From Saccharothrix longispora (GTDB lineage: Bacteria > Actinomycetota > Actinomycetes > Mycobacteriales > Pseudonocardiaceae), in NCBI RefSeq assembly GCF_030852425.1, contig NZ_NSDM01000006.1:62001-126000 (forward strand): a stretch of DNA of 64,000 nucleotides, read 5' to 3'. This document shows, piece by piece, positions 8,004-16,548 of the stretch. Position numbers and translations under genes: made by a program. Numbering within the stretch: position 1 is the stretch's first letter; the number at the start of each line of letters is the position of its first letter. The notes beneath the pieces were generated by a model. That model had not been told where the DNA came from, did no database searches, and saw nothing but the letters and a program-made list of their open reading frames with translations.

Positions 8004-8926
8004 TCCGGGGCCTCCCTGCGCGCGAGCGCCCTGGCCAGCGCCCGCTGCCTGCTCTCGGGCAGGTCGGCGAGCCACAGCGGCTGCATCATGTGCCAGTCCG
8101 CGGGGTGCGCGGCGATGTCGGCGGCGAACACGTCCGCCAGCGACTGGGTCGCCGACGCCACGTCGGCGACGCCCTGGACCCGGACGGGCGGGTGGATGCG
8201 GAACGTCCAGCCGCTGCCGGTGAACCAGACGCCCACCGGCAGCAGCGCGGCGCCCGTCGTGGCGGCGAGGTGCGCGGGGCCGGCGGGCATCATCGTGCGC
8301 TCGCCGAAGAACGTCACCGGCACGCCGCCCGCGGTCAGGTCGCGGTCGGCGAGCAGGCACACCACCCGGTTGGCGCGCAGCCGCTCGGCCAGCACGACCG
8401 CCGGGTTGTGCTCGCCGCCGGTCAGCGGTACCACCTCGAAGCCCAGCGTCTCGCGGAAGGCGATGAACCGCCGGTACAGCGACTCGGGCTTGAGCCGCTC
8501 GGCGACCGTGGTGAACGTGCCGGAGTGCCCGACGAGCCACACCCCCGCCATGTCCCAGTTGCCGCTGTGCGGGAGCGCGGCCACCGCGCCCCGCCCCTCG
8601 GCGAGCGCCGCGTCCAGGTTCTCCACGCCGGTGATCGACCGGTCCAGCTCGGCGAAGACGGCCTCCAGGTCCATCGACGGCAGCCGGAACGCCTCGCGCC
8701 AGTACCGCAGGTAGGAGCGCATGGAGGAGCGCACCAGCTCGTCCATCTCGGCTTCGCCGGCCTGCGGCACGACGCGCTTCAGGTTGGCCCGCAACTGCGC
8801 CGGGCCCCCCTTGCGGGCGGTCCAGTCGGCGATGCGGTCGAACAGCGCGACCGCCGGTCTCTCCGGCAGCAGCCGCACCAGCCGCCACCCGGCCGCGTAG
8901 CCGAGGTCGGCCAGCCGTTCCTTCAC
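8000..8926 (-). CDS. Phosphatidylinositol mannoside acyltransferase
   Basis: A 308-aa member of the LpxL/HtrB-like acyltransferases. In actinobacteria this gene (Rv2611c, PatA) acylates the mannose of PIM1/PIM2 using acyl-CoA at the cytoplasmic membrane. The H-x4-D catalytic motif is present as HSGNWD (about residue 115), followed by the substrate-contact block FFGERTMMPAGPA. The GTG at 8926 overlaps the pgsA stop in a GTGA, and the 3' end overlaps pimA in the same way, so these genes are translationally coupled. Confidence 0.92.
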   Translation of the reverse strand: MKERLADLGYAAGWRLVRLLPERPAVALFDRIADWTARKGGPAQLRANLKRVVPQAGEAEMDELVRSSMRSYLRYWREAFRLPSMDLEAVFAELDRSITGVENLDAALAEGRGAVAALPHSGNWDMAGVWLVGHSGTFTTVAERLKPESLYRRFIAFRETLGFEVVPLTGGEHNPAVVLAERLRANRVVCLLADRDLTAGGVPVTFFGERTMMPAGPAHLAATTGAALLPVGVWFTGSGWTFRIHPPVRVQGVADVASATQSLADVFAADIAAHPADWHMMQPLWLADLPESRQRALARALARREAPE

Positions 8927-9549
8927 GTTGGGATGTCCTCCTCGTCCCGGTCGTCCCTCGCGGCGCGGCTCACGGCCAGCACCCGCTGCACGACGGTGAT
9001 GGTGACCAGCGCGGCCAGCAGGTACAGCGCGATCGGCAGGACGTGGGGCACCCCGAGGCCGTGCAGGCCGACGCCGAGCAGGGAGATGATGAACCGCTCG
9101 GCGCGTTCCGCGAGGCCGCCGTCCGCGGACAGCCCGGACGCCTCGGCGCGCGCCTTCACGTAGGACGTGACCTGCGCGCCGACCAGCGACACCAGGGTCG
9201 CCGCGGCGAGGCCCCGCTCCCCCGCGTCGAATGCCCACCACGCGACGGCCGCGAACAGCGCGCCGTCGGCGATGCGGTCGCAGCTCGCGTCGAGCACGGC
9301 CCCGAACCTCGTGCCGCCTCCCCGGGCGCGCGCCATCGCCCCGTCGAGGAGGTCGAACAGCACGAACGCGGCGACGACCGCCGCGCCCGCGAACAGCTCC
9401 CCGCGCGGGATGAACCACAGGGACGCGGCGACGGAGCCGACGGTGCCCAGCACGGTGACGGCGTTCGGGGTGAGGCCGCGGCGCAGCAGCCACGCCCCGA
9501 TCGGATCGGTGACGCGCGAGACCGACGCGCGGGCGAAGATGTTCAGCAT
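8923..9549 (-). CDS. pgsA: Phosphatidylinositol phosphate synthase
   Basis: CDP-alcohol phosphotransferase that joins CDP-diacylglycerol and inositol-phosphate, giving PI phosphate, precursor of PI and PIMs. The full family signature D-x2-DG-x2-AR-x8-G-x3-D-x3-D is visible in FDLLDGAMARARGGGTRFG followed by AVLDASCD. Six hydrophobic segments fit the family fold, and the length of 208 aa is usual. The ATG at 9549 (MLNIFARASVSRVTDP) is chosen; a GTG at 9564 would add five residues. It heads the run pgsA - acyltransferase - pimA - NUDIX, all with 4-base overlaps. Confidence 0.92.
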   Translation of the reverse strand: MLNIFARASVSRVTDPIGAWLLRRGLTPNAVTVLGTVGSVAASLWFIPRGELFAGAAVVAAFVLFDLLDGAMARARGGGTRFGAVLDASCDRIADGALFAAVAWWAFDAGERGLAAATLVSLVGAQVTSYVKARAEASGLSADGGLAERAERFIISLLGVGLHGLGVPHVLPIALYLLAALVTITVVQRVLAVSRAARDDRDEEDIPT

Positions 9550-9609
9550 GGGGTGGTGCGGCACCTACCGACGGGGACGACGTGGTCCCCGGCAGCGTAA
9601 CGACCCAGC

Positions 9610-10449
9610 TCAGCCGAGCTTGCGGTGGTCCCTGGAGATGTTCTCCAGCAGGTCCTCCAGCGCCTCCCCGCGCACCGCGAGCCGCTCCAGCCGGCCGAAC
9701 AGGGCCAGGTACTCGCGCACGTCGTGCGGGTCGGTGATGGTGGCGTTGCCGGTCAGCACGCTCAGCGTCACCACGCGCTCGTCGTAGACCTGGAAGCCGT
9801 GCAGCGCGACCATGTTCGCGTCCACGGTCCACGGCACCACGCCGAGCTGCACGTTGGACCTGCGCATGGTCTGCACCAGGTGGTCGATCTGCTCGCACAT
9901 CAGGTCCGCCGAGCCCATCCGCCAGCGCAGCGCGCTCTCCGCGAGGAGGAACACGAACCGCTTGCCCAGGTCGTCCATGCGCGCCCGGCGGTTGCGCAGG
10001 GTGGCGATGGCGGTGTCCTGCTCGTGCGACGGCGTGGTGTTCAGCACCACCCGCAGGTAGTTCTCGCTCTGCAGCAGCGCGGGCACACCCGCGTTCTGGA
10101 AGAAGCGGCTGGTGGTGGCCCTGGCCTCGATGCGGGCGACGGTCTGCTGGTGGCGGTGCGCGCCCCGGTGCAGCACCACGCGGCGGGTCTCGGCCTCGGC
10201 GTGCAGCTGCCGGGCCAGCTCCACCAGCTCCAGCCTGGTCTCCCTGGTCGCCGACAACTCGGCCACCAGTCTCTCCACGTCGGTCACGGACGGGAGGAGC
10301 ATGCCGTTCTCGATCTTCGACAGCTTCGACTGGCTCATCCCGGTTGCGCGCGCCGTGGCCGTGCCGGTCATCTTGGCCTCGGTGCGCAGCCGCCGTAACT
10401 CGCGCGAGAGCCGTTCTCGGGCCAGCCGCGAACGCTCTGGTGCGGTCAT
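9610..10449 (-). CDS. XRE-family regulator with DUF5753 domain, inserted in the PIM locus
   Basis: A 279-aa regulator: N-terminal helix-turn-helix (ATARATGMSQSKLSKIENGMLLPS, about residues 28-52), then a DUF5753 effector domain (FFQNAGVPALLQSENYLRVVL; MCEQIDHLVQTMRRSNVQLGVVPW). No DUF397 gene is next to it, unlike the pair at 3.3-4.3 kb. It lies between the HIT gene and pgsA, which are adjacent in mycobacteria, so it looks like an insertion into an ancient gene order. The ATG at 10449 is preferred over an upstream GTG at 10473. A cluster of TGCA motifs lies upstream and may be its own control region. Confidence 0.88.
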   Translation of the reverse strand: MTAPERSRLARERLSRELRRLRTEAKMTGTATARATGMSQSKLSKIENGMLLPSVTDVERLVAELSATRETRLELVELARQLHAEAETRRVVLHRGAHRHQQTVARIEARATTSRFFQNAGVPALLQSENYLRVVLNTTPSHEQDTAIATLRNRRARMDDLGKRFVFLLAESALRWRMGSADLMCEQIDHLVQTMRRSNVQLGVVPWTVDANMVALHGFQVYDERVVTLSVLTGNATITDPHDVREYLALFGRLERLAVRGEALEDLLENISRDHRKLG

Positions 10450-10553
10450 GGAACGCACCGTATCGATGCGCACCCCTCTTGACGATCGGCCAGCAAGGTG
10501 TCCGGGGCCCCTTCACACGTCACGCAGCAGTGATCTGCGGCACGCAGTCGGCG

Positions 10554-10625
10554 TGCAGGGGCCGATGCACGTGCAGCGGGCCGTGCACCTGCGTTTGCAC
10601 AGGTCGCGGGGTGCGGATCGATGCA
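10554..10625. promoter_or_regulatory. TGCA motif cluster upstream of the XRE gene
   Basis: TGCA occurs at 10554, 10566, 10572, 10584 and 10596, all on a 6-base grid, and once more at 10622. Several copies extend to GTGCA or TGCAC. The cluster sits 105-175 bases upstream of the XRE gene, in a 225-base gap before the HIT gene stop. Repeated palindromic tetramers with regular spacing suggest a multi-site binding region, perhaps for the XRE protein itself; this is inference. Confidence 0.35.
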
Positions 10626-10674
10626 GTGGGGCGCTCGGCGCGACACTGCGGCACCCCGGAGCGCGTTCACCCTG

Positions 10675-11223
10675 TCAGGTCGGGTCCCCCCACGCGTCGG
10701 ACAGCAACCGGCGGGTCTCCCCCAGCAGCTGCGGCAGCACCTTCGTCTGGCCGATCACGGGCATGAAGTTCGCGTCGCCGCCCCACCGGGGCACGACGTG
10801 CTGGTGCAGGTGGGCCGCGATGCCCGCGCCCGCCACCACACCCTGGTTCATCCCGATGTTGAAGCCGTGCGGGCTCGCCACCCGCCGCATCACGCGCATG
10901 GCGCGCTGCGTGAACGCGGCGAACTCGGCCGTCTCCGCGACCGTCAGGTCGGTGTAGTCGGGCACGTGCCGGTAGGGCAGCACCATCAGGTGACCCGGGT
11001 TGTACGGGTAGAGGTTGAGCACCGCGAAGACCAGTTCGCCGCGGGCCAGGATCAGGCCGTCGGCGTCGTCGAGGTCGGTGACCCGGCAGAACGGGCACCC
11101 CTCGGGTTCGTCGCCGACGGCCTTGCCCTCGCCGCGCACGTACGACAGGCGGTGCGGGGTCCACAGGCGCTGCAGCGCGTCGTGGACCCCGACCCCGTCC
11201 TGCTCCTCGAAGTCCGTCGTCAC
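10675..11223 (-). CDS. HIT-family diadenosine polyphosphate-type hydrolase/phosphorylase
   Basis: A 182-aa histidine-triad protein. The catalytic motif is [10 protein letters not shown] near residue 140; the upstream [12 protein letters not shown] cysteine pair and [19 protein letters not shown] strand are typical of the Rv2613c/AP4A-phosphorylase group, predicted to break down Ap4A. It follows thrS with a GTGA overlap, as in mycobacteria; Ap4A is a by-product of aminoacyl-tRNA synthetases, so coupling to thrS makes sense. The GTG at 11223 is used because of that overlap. Confidence 0.88.
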   Translation of the reverse strand: MTTDFEEQDGVGVHDALQRLWTPHRLSYVRGEGKAVGDEPEGCPFCRVTDLDDADGLILARGELVFAVLNLYPYNPGHLMVLPYRHVPDYTDLTVAETAEFAAFTQRAMRVMRRVASPHGFNIGMNQGVVAGAGIAAHLHQHVVPRWGGDANFMPVIGQTKVLPQLLGETRRLLSDAWGDPT

Positions 11224-13235
11224 TGGACGAGGTCCGCCGTGGGCGAGGCGTTCTCGCGGCGGGCGACCCAGTCGACGACCTTCTCGACCGCCTGGTCGAC
11301 CGGCACGCCGTTGACCTGCGTCCCGTCGCGGAACCGGAACGACACCGCGCCCTGCTCCACGTCCTTGCCACCCGCGAGCAGCATGAACGGCACCTTCTGC
11401 GTGGTGTGGGTGCGGATCTTCTTCTGCATGCGGTCGTCCGAGGTGTCCACCTCGACGCGGACGCCCTTCGCCTTGAGCCGCTTCGCCACCTCGAACAGGT
11501 GGTCGGCGTGCTCGTCGGCGATCGGGATGCCCACGACCTGCACCGGCGCCAGCCACGCCGGGAACGCGCCCGCGTAGTGCTCGGTCAGCACGCCGAAGAA
11601 CCGCTCGATCGAGCCGAACAGGGCGCGGTGGATCATGATCGGCCGCTGCCGCGAGCCGTCCGCCGCGGTGTACTCCAGCTCGAACCGCTTGGGCTGGTTG
11701 AAGTCCAGCTGGATGGTGGACATCTGCCACGACCGGCCGATGGCGTCCTTGGCCTGCACCGAGATCTTCGGCCCGTAGTACGCGGCGCCGCCCGGGTCGG
11801 GCACCAGTTCCAGGCCGGAGTCGAGCGCCGCCCGGCGCAGCGTCTCGGTCGCCTCTTCCCACTCCTCCGGGTCGCCGATGAACTTGGGCGAGTCGTCCCG
11901 GGTGGACAGCTCCAGGTAGAAGTCGCTCAGGCCGTAGTCGGCGAGCAGGTCGAGCACGAACTTGAGCAGCGACCGGAGCTCGCCCGGCATCTGCTCCTTG
12001 GTGCAGTAGATGTGGGAGTCGTCCATGGTCAGGCCGCGGACCCGGGTGAGGCCGTGCACGACGCCGGACTTCTCGTACCGGTAGACCGTGCCGAACTCGA
12101 ACAGCCGCAGCGGCAGCTCCCGGTAGGACCGCCCGCGCGACCTGAAGACCAGGTTGTGCATCGGGCAGTTCATGGCCTTGAGGTAGTAGTCCTCGCCCTC
12201 GAACTCGATGGGCGGGAACATCGTGTCCGCGTAGTACGGCAGGTGGCCGGAGGTGTGGAACAGCCCGCTCTTGCTGATGTGCGGGGTGTTGACGAACTCG
12301 TACTCCGCCTCCTCGTGCCGGCGGCGCGCGTAGTCCTCCAGCTCGCGGCGGATGATGCCGCCCCTGGGGTGGAACACCGGCAGGCCGGAGCCCAGCTCGT
12401 CCGGGAAGCTGAACAGGTCCAGCTCCGCGCCCAGCTTGCGGTGGTCGCGCCGCTCGGCCTCGGCGATGCGCTCCAGGTGGGCGTCGAGGGCCTCCTGCGA
12501 CTCCCACGCCGTGCCGTAGATGCGCTGGAGCTGCGGGTTCTTCTCGTTGCCGCGCCAGTAGGCGGCGGCGACCCTGGTCAGCTTGAACGCCGGGATGTGC
12601 TTGGTCGTCGGCACGTGCGGGCCGCGGCACAGGTCGCCCCAGACGCGGTCGCCGGAGCGCGGGTCGAGGTTGTCGTAGACGGTCAGCTCGCCGCCGCCCA
12701 CCTCCATGACCTCGGCGGTGTCCACGTCGCTCTTGAGGTCGACCAGTTCGAGCTTGAACGGCTCGTCGGCCAGTTCGGCCTTGGCGGCGTCGACCGACTC
12801 GACGACGCGGCGGTCGAACCGCTGCGCGCCCTTGACGATCGCCTTCATGCGCTTCTCCAGCGCCTGGAGGTCCTCGGGGGTGAACGGCTTGTCCACCTGG
12901 AAGTCGTAGTAGAAGCCGTCCCGGATCGGCGGGCCGATGCCGAGCTTGGCCTCCGGGAACTGCTGCTGCACGGCCTGCGCCAGCACGTGGGCGGCGGAGT
13001 GCCGGATCACGCCGCGGCCGTCCTCGGTGTCGGCGGCGACCGCCTCCACCTCGACCTCCACCCGAGGCGCCCACGACAGGTCGCGCAGGTTGCCCTCGGG
13101 GTCGCGGACGACCACGACGGCGTCGGGGCCCTTGCCCGGCAGACCGGCCTCGCGGACCGCGGTGCCCGCCGTGGTCCCCGCCGGCACCACCACGCGAGGT
13201 GGGTCGAAAGCGGCCGCGGGACGTGGCTCGGACAC
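11220..13235 (-). CDS. thrS: Threonyl-tRNA synthetase
   Basis: Charges tRNA-Thr; class II synthetase of 671 aa. Domain order is TGS (residues about 1-65), the editing domain ([16 protein letters not shown], then YYDFQ), the catalytic core (motif 2 region [23 protein letters not shown]; zinc ligands Cys in KAMNCPMH, His in the core and His in [10 protein letters not shown]) and the anticodon-binding domain ([21 protein letters not shown]). The GTG at 13235 is preferred because AGGAG lies five bases upstream; a further GTG at 13256 has no such site. I see no clear T-box in the short leader. Confidence 0.97.
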   Translation of the reverse strand: MSEPRPAAAFDPPRVVVPAGTTAGTAVREAGLPGKGPDAVVVVRDPEGNLRDLSWAPRVEVEVEAVAADTEDGRGVIRHSAAHVLAQAVQQQFPEAKLGIGPPIRDGFYYDFQVDKPFTPEDLQALEKRMKAIVKGAQRFDRRVVESVDAAKAELADEPFKLELVDLKSDVDTAEVMEVGGGELTVYDNLDPRSGDRVWGDLCRGPHVPTTKHIPAFKLTRVAAAYWRGNEKNPQLQRIYGTAWESQEALDAHLERIAEAERRDHRKLGAELDLFSFPDELGSGLPVFHPRGGIIRRELEDYARRRHEEAEYEFVNTPHISKSGLFHTSGHLPYYADTMFPPIEFEGEDYYLKAMNCPMHNLVFRSRGRSYRELPLRLFEFGTVYRYEKSGVVHGLTRVRGLTMDDSHIYCTKEQMPGELRSLLKFVLDLLADYGLSDFYLELSTRDDSPKFIGDPEEWEEATETLRRAALDSGLELVPDPGGAAYYGPKISVQAKDAIGRSWQMSTIQLDFNQPKRFELEYTAADGSRQRPIMIHRALFGSIERFFGVLTEHYAGAFPAWLAPVQVVGIPIADEHADHLFEVAKRLKAKGVRVEVDTSDDRMQKKIRTHTTQKVPFMLLAGGKDVEQGAVSFRFRDGTQVNGVPVDQAVEKVVDWVARRENASPTADLVQ

Positions 13236-13318
13236 GGTGACTCCTAGGGGTGGCACGACGATGCTGACCCACCGATGTTATCGGTGCTCACCTAACGGGT
13301 TGCGCGCGGCGGTGGGCG

Positions 13319-14452
13319 TCAGCAGGTGGTGGCGAGGTAGTCGACCAGGGCCCAGCCGGTGCGACCGCCCGGCAGCGCCACCCGCACCCACGGCCCGTCC
13401 CGCTCGCCGTCGAGGTGGACCGGCTCGCCGCGTCGCAGGGTGACCACCACGTCGCGGCTGCGGGGCGCGTCCCGCACCATGACGGTTTCCGCGCAGACGA
13501 CGCGGTCCTCGGCCCCGCCGTCCCGGTGGGCGAGCGTCCACAGCACCGCCGCGACCGCCGCGACGACCACCGCCACCACCAGCGCGGCGACCCGGGTGGC
13601 GCGGCGGGAGGGCCGCCGCGGTGGCCGCCCGGACGCCGCGGCGCGCACCGCCGCGGCGAACGCGCCCGCGTCCGCGTACCGGCGGTCGGGGTCCTTGTCC
13701 ATCGCGGTCGCGACGACGTGGTCCAGGCCGGGGTGCGCGCCGGTCCGCGGGGGCGGGGCCATCGCGACGGCGAAGGCCAGCTCGGGCAGCGACCGGTGCT
13801 CGAAGGGGCGCCTGCCGGTGAGCGCGGCGTGCAGGACGCACCCCAGCGCGTACACGTCGCACCGCCGGTCGCCGGGCTCACCGCGCCACTGCTCGGGCGC
13901 CATGTAGGCGTAGGTGCCGGGAGCGGCCTCGGCGCCGGCGCCGGTGGCCGTGCCCGCCCACTCCGACCCCCCGGTGAGGTCCGCGGCCCCGGCGGTCGCG
14001 GTGCGGGCGACGCCGAAGTCGGTGACCACAGGCCGGTCGCCGCGCAGCAGGATGTTCGAGGGCTTGAGGTCGCGGTGCACCACGCCCGCCGCGTGCACGG
14101 CGGCCACCGCGTCGGCGATGTCGGCGACGAGCCCGGCGGCGCGTGCCGGGGGCAGCGGACCGTCCTCGTCCAGCAGCCGCTGGAGGTCGGGTCCCGGCAC
14201 CAGGTCCATGACGAGCCACGCGGCCGTGCCGCCGCCGACCTCGTGCACCCGCACCACGCCGGGGTGGTCCACGTCCGCGGCGCGGCGCGCTTCGCGGTGC
14301 ACCCGGCGCAGGTCGTCGCCGTCCCGGCCGCGCAGCACCTTCACCGCGACCTCGACGCCGTCGGCGATCCGGGTCGCGCGGAAGACCTCGCCGGTCGCCC
14401 CCGCGCCGATCCGCTCCGCGAGCCGGTAGCCGGGCACGTCCACGATCCGCAC
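13319..14452 (-). CDS. Membrane Ser/Thr protein kinase with extracytoplasmic SH3-like domain
   Basis: A PknB-like (Hanks-type) kinase of 377 aa. Kinase landmarks are the glycine loop IGAGATGEVF, Lys in VAVKVL, the catalytic HRDLKPSN, VTDFGVA and MAPEQW. A single membrane helix (VAALVVAVVVAAVAAVLW, about residues 290-310) is followed by an outside domain of some 60 residues with an SH3b pattern (VCAETVMVRDAPR, GEPVHLDGERDGPWVRVALPGGRTGW). That tail resembles the two secreted proteins coded 0.6-1.3 kb away. The start is taken at the GTG at 14452, directly after the stop of the upstream gene. Likely senses the cell wall or a small ligand; this is inference. Confidence 0.9.
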   Translation of the reverse strand: MRIVDVPGYRLAERIGAGATGEVFRATRIADGVEVAVKVLRGRDGDDLRRVHREARRAADVDHPGVVRVHEVGGGTAAWLVMDLVPGPDLQRLLDEDGPLPPARAAGLVADIADAVAAVHAAGVVHRDLKPSNILLRGDRPVVTDFGVARTATAGAADLTGGSEWAGTATGAGAEAAPGTYAYMAPEQWRGEPGDRRCDVYALGCVLHAALTGRRPFEHRSLPELAFAVAMAPPPRTGAHPGLDHVVATAMDKDPDRRYADAGAFAAAVRAAASGRPPRRPSRRATRVAALVVAVVVAAVAAVLWTLAHRDGGAEDRVVCAETVMVRDAPRSRDVVVTLRRGEPVHLDGERDGPWVRVALPGGRTGWALVDYLATTC

Positions 14453-14453
14453 A

Positions 14454-14987
14454 CTAACCGGCACCCGAGGCCACCTCCACGTTCTCGTCGGAAAGCCGAA
14501 CCACGTCCCGAACCCCGTCCAGCGCGCGCAGGACGCCCTCGCGGAGGTCGTCCACGTCACCGCCCAGCGGGGCCAGCAGCTCCCGCACGGCCCGGCCCAG
14601 CGCGTCCTCCTCGGCCGCGGCGACGAGCGGCAGCAGCTCGCGCACCTCGGCGGCCGCCTTGGACAACAACTGCGGCCGGGCCGGCTCCTCCAGCACGAGA
14701 GCGGCGAGCCGCAGCACCCGGCGGCACGCCCGCAGCGCGGTGGCCGGCTCCAGCGGGCGGGTCCCGCCGTCCGCGGACCGGCGGCCCACGCGGTCGATCC
14801 ACGGCTCGACGGTCTCCCCGCGCCAGATGGGCCCCGAGGACAGCTCGGCGTCCGGCTCGGGCATCGCGTGACTGCGCCGGCGACGCCAGACCGTCACCAG
14901 CTGCCTGCTCAGGCCGAGCGCGTCGGCGATCTCCGCGATGCCGTAGAAAGCGCGCCTGACCTGCACGGGATGTCGCTGTTCCACCAC
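14454..14987 (-). CDS. Excisionase/AlpA-like winged-helix DNA-binding protein
   Basis: A 177-aa protein with an N-terminal winged-helix pattern FYGIAEIADALGLSRQLV, then IWRGETVEPWIDR as the wing and recognition end, similar to excisionase-type or MerR-like domains. The remaining 120 residues are helical, rich in Ala and Leu (LLPLVAAAEEDALGRAVREL), without a recognisable fold. It ends one base before the kinase start, so the two are probably co-transcribed, and it is divergent from the secreted SH3-like genes. The GTG at 14987 is used; an in-frame start at 15038 would run into the divergent promoter region. Confidence 0.75.
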   Translation of the reverse strand: MVEQRHPVQVRRAFYGIAEIADALGLSRQLVTVWRRRRSHAMPEPDAELSSGPIWRGETVEPWIDRVGRRSADGGTRPLEPATALRACRRVLRLAALVLEEPARPQLLSKAAAEVRELLPLVAAAEEDALGRAVRELLAPLGGDVDDLREGVLRALDGVRDVVRLSDENVEVASGAG

Positions 14988-15016
14988 CGCACCAGTGTAG
15001 CCGCAGAGGACACGGC

Positions 15017-15045
15017 TTGCTATCTGCGATAACGGCATCTACCGT
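15017..15045 (+). promoter_or_regulatory. Candidate promoter for the secreted SH3-like genes
   Basis: TTGCTA (15017-15022) and TACCGT (15040-15045) are spaced by 17 bases, placing transcription start near 15052, directly at the inverted repeat described next. A small inverted repeat TATC-TGC-GATA (15021-15031) overlaps the -35 element. Confidence 0.45.
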
Positions 15046-15051
15046 CTGACA

Positions 15052-15068
15052 TGTCATCCAAGATGACA
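15052..15068. promoter_or_regulatory. Perfect inverted repeat TGTCATC-CAA-GATGACA (candidate operator)
   Basis: Two exact 7-base arms with a 3-base spacer, in the 97-base gap between the divergent DNA-binding-protein gene and the secreted SH3-like gene, at the predicted transcription start and just before AGGAGG (15073-15078). The arrangement fits an operator; the neighbouring winged-helix protein is the natural candidate to bind it. Confidence 0.5.
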
Positions 15069-15084
15069 ACACAGGAGGTTTGAG

Positions 15085-15396
15085 ATGACACGGCGACAGA
15101 GGTTGGTCCTGAGCACGGCGGTGGTGGGAGCCGCGCTGGCGATGACCGCGCCGGCGGCGAGCGCGGACCCGGTGACCCCGGACCACGCGATCATCGTGTG
15201 CCAGGACGCCACCTTCTACGACAACGTGCCGTCCTCGGGCGGTCAGCCGGTGCGGGTGCTCGGCTACGGCGACAAGGTCGGCCACACCCGCGGCGCGCAC
15301 CCCGTCTACAGCGGCTGGGCCGCCACCTTCGACTTCGGCCCCAACGACTGGGGTTACGTCCGCTACGAGTGCCTGGGCGGCTGGGGCTCGTGGTGA
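15085..15396 (+). CDS. Small secreted SH3-like protein, first of two
   Basis: A 103-aa exported protein. A signal peptide is clear: MTRRQRL, a hydrophobic core (LSTAVVGAALAMTAPAA) and an Ala-x-Ala cleavage site at ASA-DP (about residue 27). The mature part of some 75 residues has two cysteines (IIVCQDAT and YECLGGW) that could pair, and the beta-rich pattern ATFYDNVP, GQPVRVLGYGDKVGHT, DWGYVRYEC of an SH3b fold. The strong site AGGAGG precedes the ATG. Function unknown; it may bind peptidoglycan or the kinase ectodomain. Confidence 0.75.
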   Translation: MTRRQRLVLSTAVVGAALAMTAPAASADPVTPDHAIIVCQDATFYDNVPSSGGQPVRVLGYGDKVGHTRGAHPVYSGWAATFDFGPNDWGYVRYECLGGWGSW

Positions 15397-15428
15397 CCGG
15401 GCACGCTCACCGACCGAAGGAGAACGCC

Positions 15429-15719
15429 ATGTCCCCGTTCCGCTCCGCCCGCGCCGCGATCGGCGTCGGCGCGCTCGCCGCGGCGCTGTTCACCGGCGTC
15501 GCCGCGCCCGCCCAGGCCGACGACGTGGCGGCACAGGCCCGCGAGACCGTGTGCGCGGCCGACCTGTACGTGCGCACCGACCCGAACGGCGCGTTCCTCG
15601 GCACGCTGTACCGCGGGGAGAGCTTCGACGTCCAGCGCACCTCCGGCAACTGGGCGTACGGCTTCGCCTACGGCGCGGTCAACCGGCACGGCTGGGTCCA
15701 GCTCGGCTGGTTCTGCTGA
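15429..15719 (+). CDS. Small secreted SH3-like protein, second of two
   Basis: A 96-aa exported protein with a signal peptide (RSARAAIGVGALAAALFTGVA, cleavage after AQA near residue 29). The mature part starts with VCAADLYVRTDPNG and continues GTLYRGESFDVQRTSGNW, then HGWVQLGWFC, a compact SH3b pattern closed by a Cys pair. It resembles the outside domain of the kinase at 13.3-14.5 kb (VCAETVMVRD, GEPVHL, RTGWALVDYLATTC), including the two flanking cysteines. It lies 32 bases after the first secreted gene, in one transcript. Confidence 0.75.
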   Translation: MSPFRSARAAIGVGALAAALFTGVAAPAQADDVAAQARETVCAADLYVRTDPNGAFLGTLYRGESFDVQRTSGNWAYGFAYGAVNRHGWVQLGWFC

Positions 15720-15741
15720 CGCACCCGCCCTTCGGGGCACC

Positions 15742-15779
15742 CCGGCGCGCGGGATCGGTCCGGCCGACCCGCGCGCCGG
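15742..15779 (+). terminator. Strong hairpin between convergent genes
   Basis: CCGGCGCGCGGG pairs exactly with 15768-15779; inside it, after a bulged A, TCGG pairs with CCGA around a 5-base loop. It lies 22 bases after the second SH3-like gene and before the 3' end of the GntR gene on the other strand. Confidence 0.7.
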
Positions 15780-15846
15780 CGCGGCGGGGTTCGGCGGATG
15801 GACGGCGGCGGAGCAGTCCGCCGTCACGCGGCAGCCGGCCCTGCCG

Positions 15847-16548
15847 CTACGCCAGGAACCCGCGCAGCAGCAGGGCCGTCCCGTCCAGGTGCTCGGCCAT
15901 CGCCCGGCGGGCCGCCTCGGCGTCACCGGCCAGGATCCGGGTCACGATCACCTCGTGCTGCTCGTTGGAGTGCGCGAGGTTGGGCGGCAGCAGCGGGATG
16001 CGGTCCAGCAGCTCGTTGACGCGCATCCGGACGTCCGCGACCGCCGCCGTGAGCGACGCCGACCCGGTCGCCTCCGCGATGGCCAGGTGCAGCCGCGAGT
16101 CCTTGCGCCGGTACTCGTCCACCTCGGCGTCCCCGCACTCGGCCAGCCGCGCCAGCAGGTCGCGCCGGTCCACGGCGCCCAGCGCGCGCCCCGCCGCGCA
16201 CTCCGCCGCACCGGTCTCCAGCACCGACCGCAGCGTCACGACGTCCAGCAGCTCACCCGCGGGCACGTGCCCCCCGGCCGGCGAGACCGGCACGGACGCG
16301 GTGACGAACGTGCCGCCGTACCGCCCGCGCCGCGACTCGACGAACCCCTCGTCCTGCAACGACCGGATCGCCTCGCGCAACGTCACCCGGCTCACGCCGA
16401 GCCGCCGCGCCAACTCCCGCTCGGCGGGCAGGCGCTCCCCCGGCCCCACCGCGCCGAGCCGGATCGCCCGCATGAGCCGTTCCACGGTCTCCTCGAACGC
16501 GTTGCCCACCCGCACGGGGCGGAACAACGCGTCCGCCAGCGGGGTCAC
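15847..16548 (-). CDS. GntR/FadR-subfamily transcriptional regulator
   Basis: A 233-aa regulator. The winged helix is at about residues 18-80 (AIRLGAVGPGERLPAERELARRLGVSRVTLREAIRSLQDEGFV), followed by an all-helical FCD ligand domain with metal-site-type residues (YRRKDSRLHLAIAEATG; HSNEQHEVIVTRILAGD). Such proteins usually repress a catabolic operon and are released by a pathway acid. It ends the operon of SDR, aldehyde dehydrogenase, amidase and glutamine-synthetase-like genes, overlapping the SDR by 4 bases (GTGA), so it is very likely their regulator. The inverted repeats at 20764-20813 are candidate sites. Confidence 0.88.
   Translation of the reverse strand: MTPLADALFRPVRVGNAFEETVERLMRAIRLGAVGPGERLPAERELARRLGVSRVTLREAIRSLQDEGFVESRRGRYGGTFVTASVPVSPAGGHVPAGELLDVVTLRSVLETGAAECAAGRALGAVDRRDLLARLAECGDAEVDEYRRKDSRLHLAIAEATGSASLTAAVADVRMRVNELLDRIPLLPPNLAHSNEQHEVIVTRILAGDAEAARRAMAEHLDGTALLLRGFLA

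Noticed and set aside
11406-13247. 613-codon open frame antisense to thrS
   Set aside because: Pure shadow of thrS: low-complexity Val/Gln/Arg-rich translation and no ribosome site.
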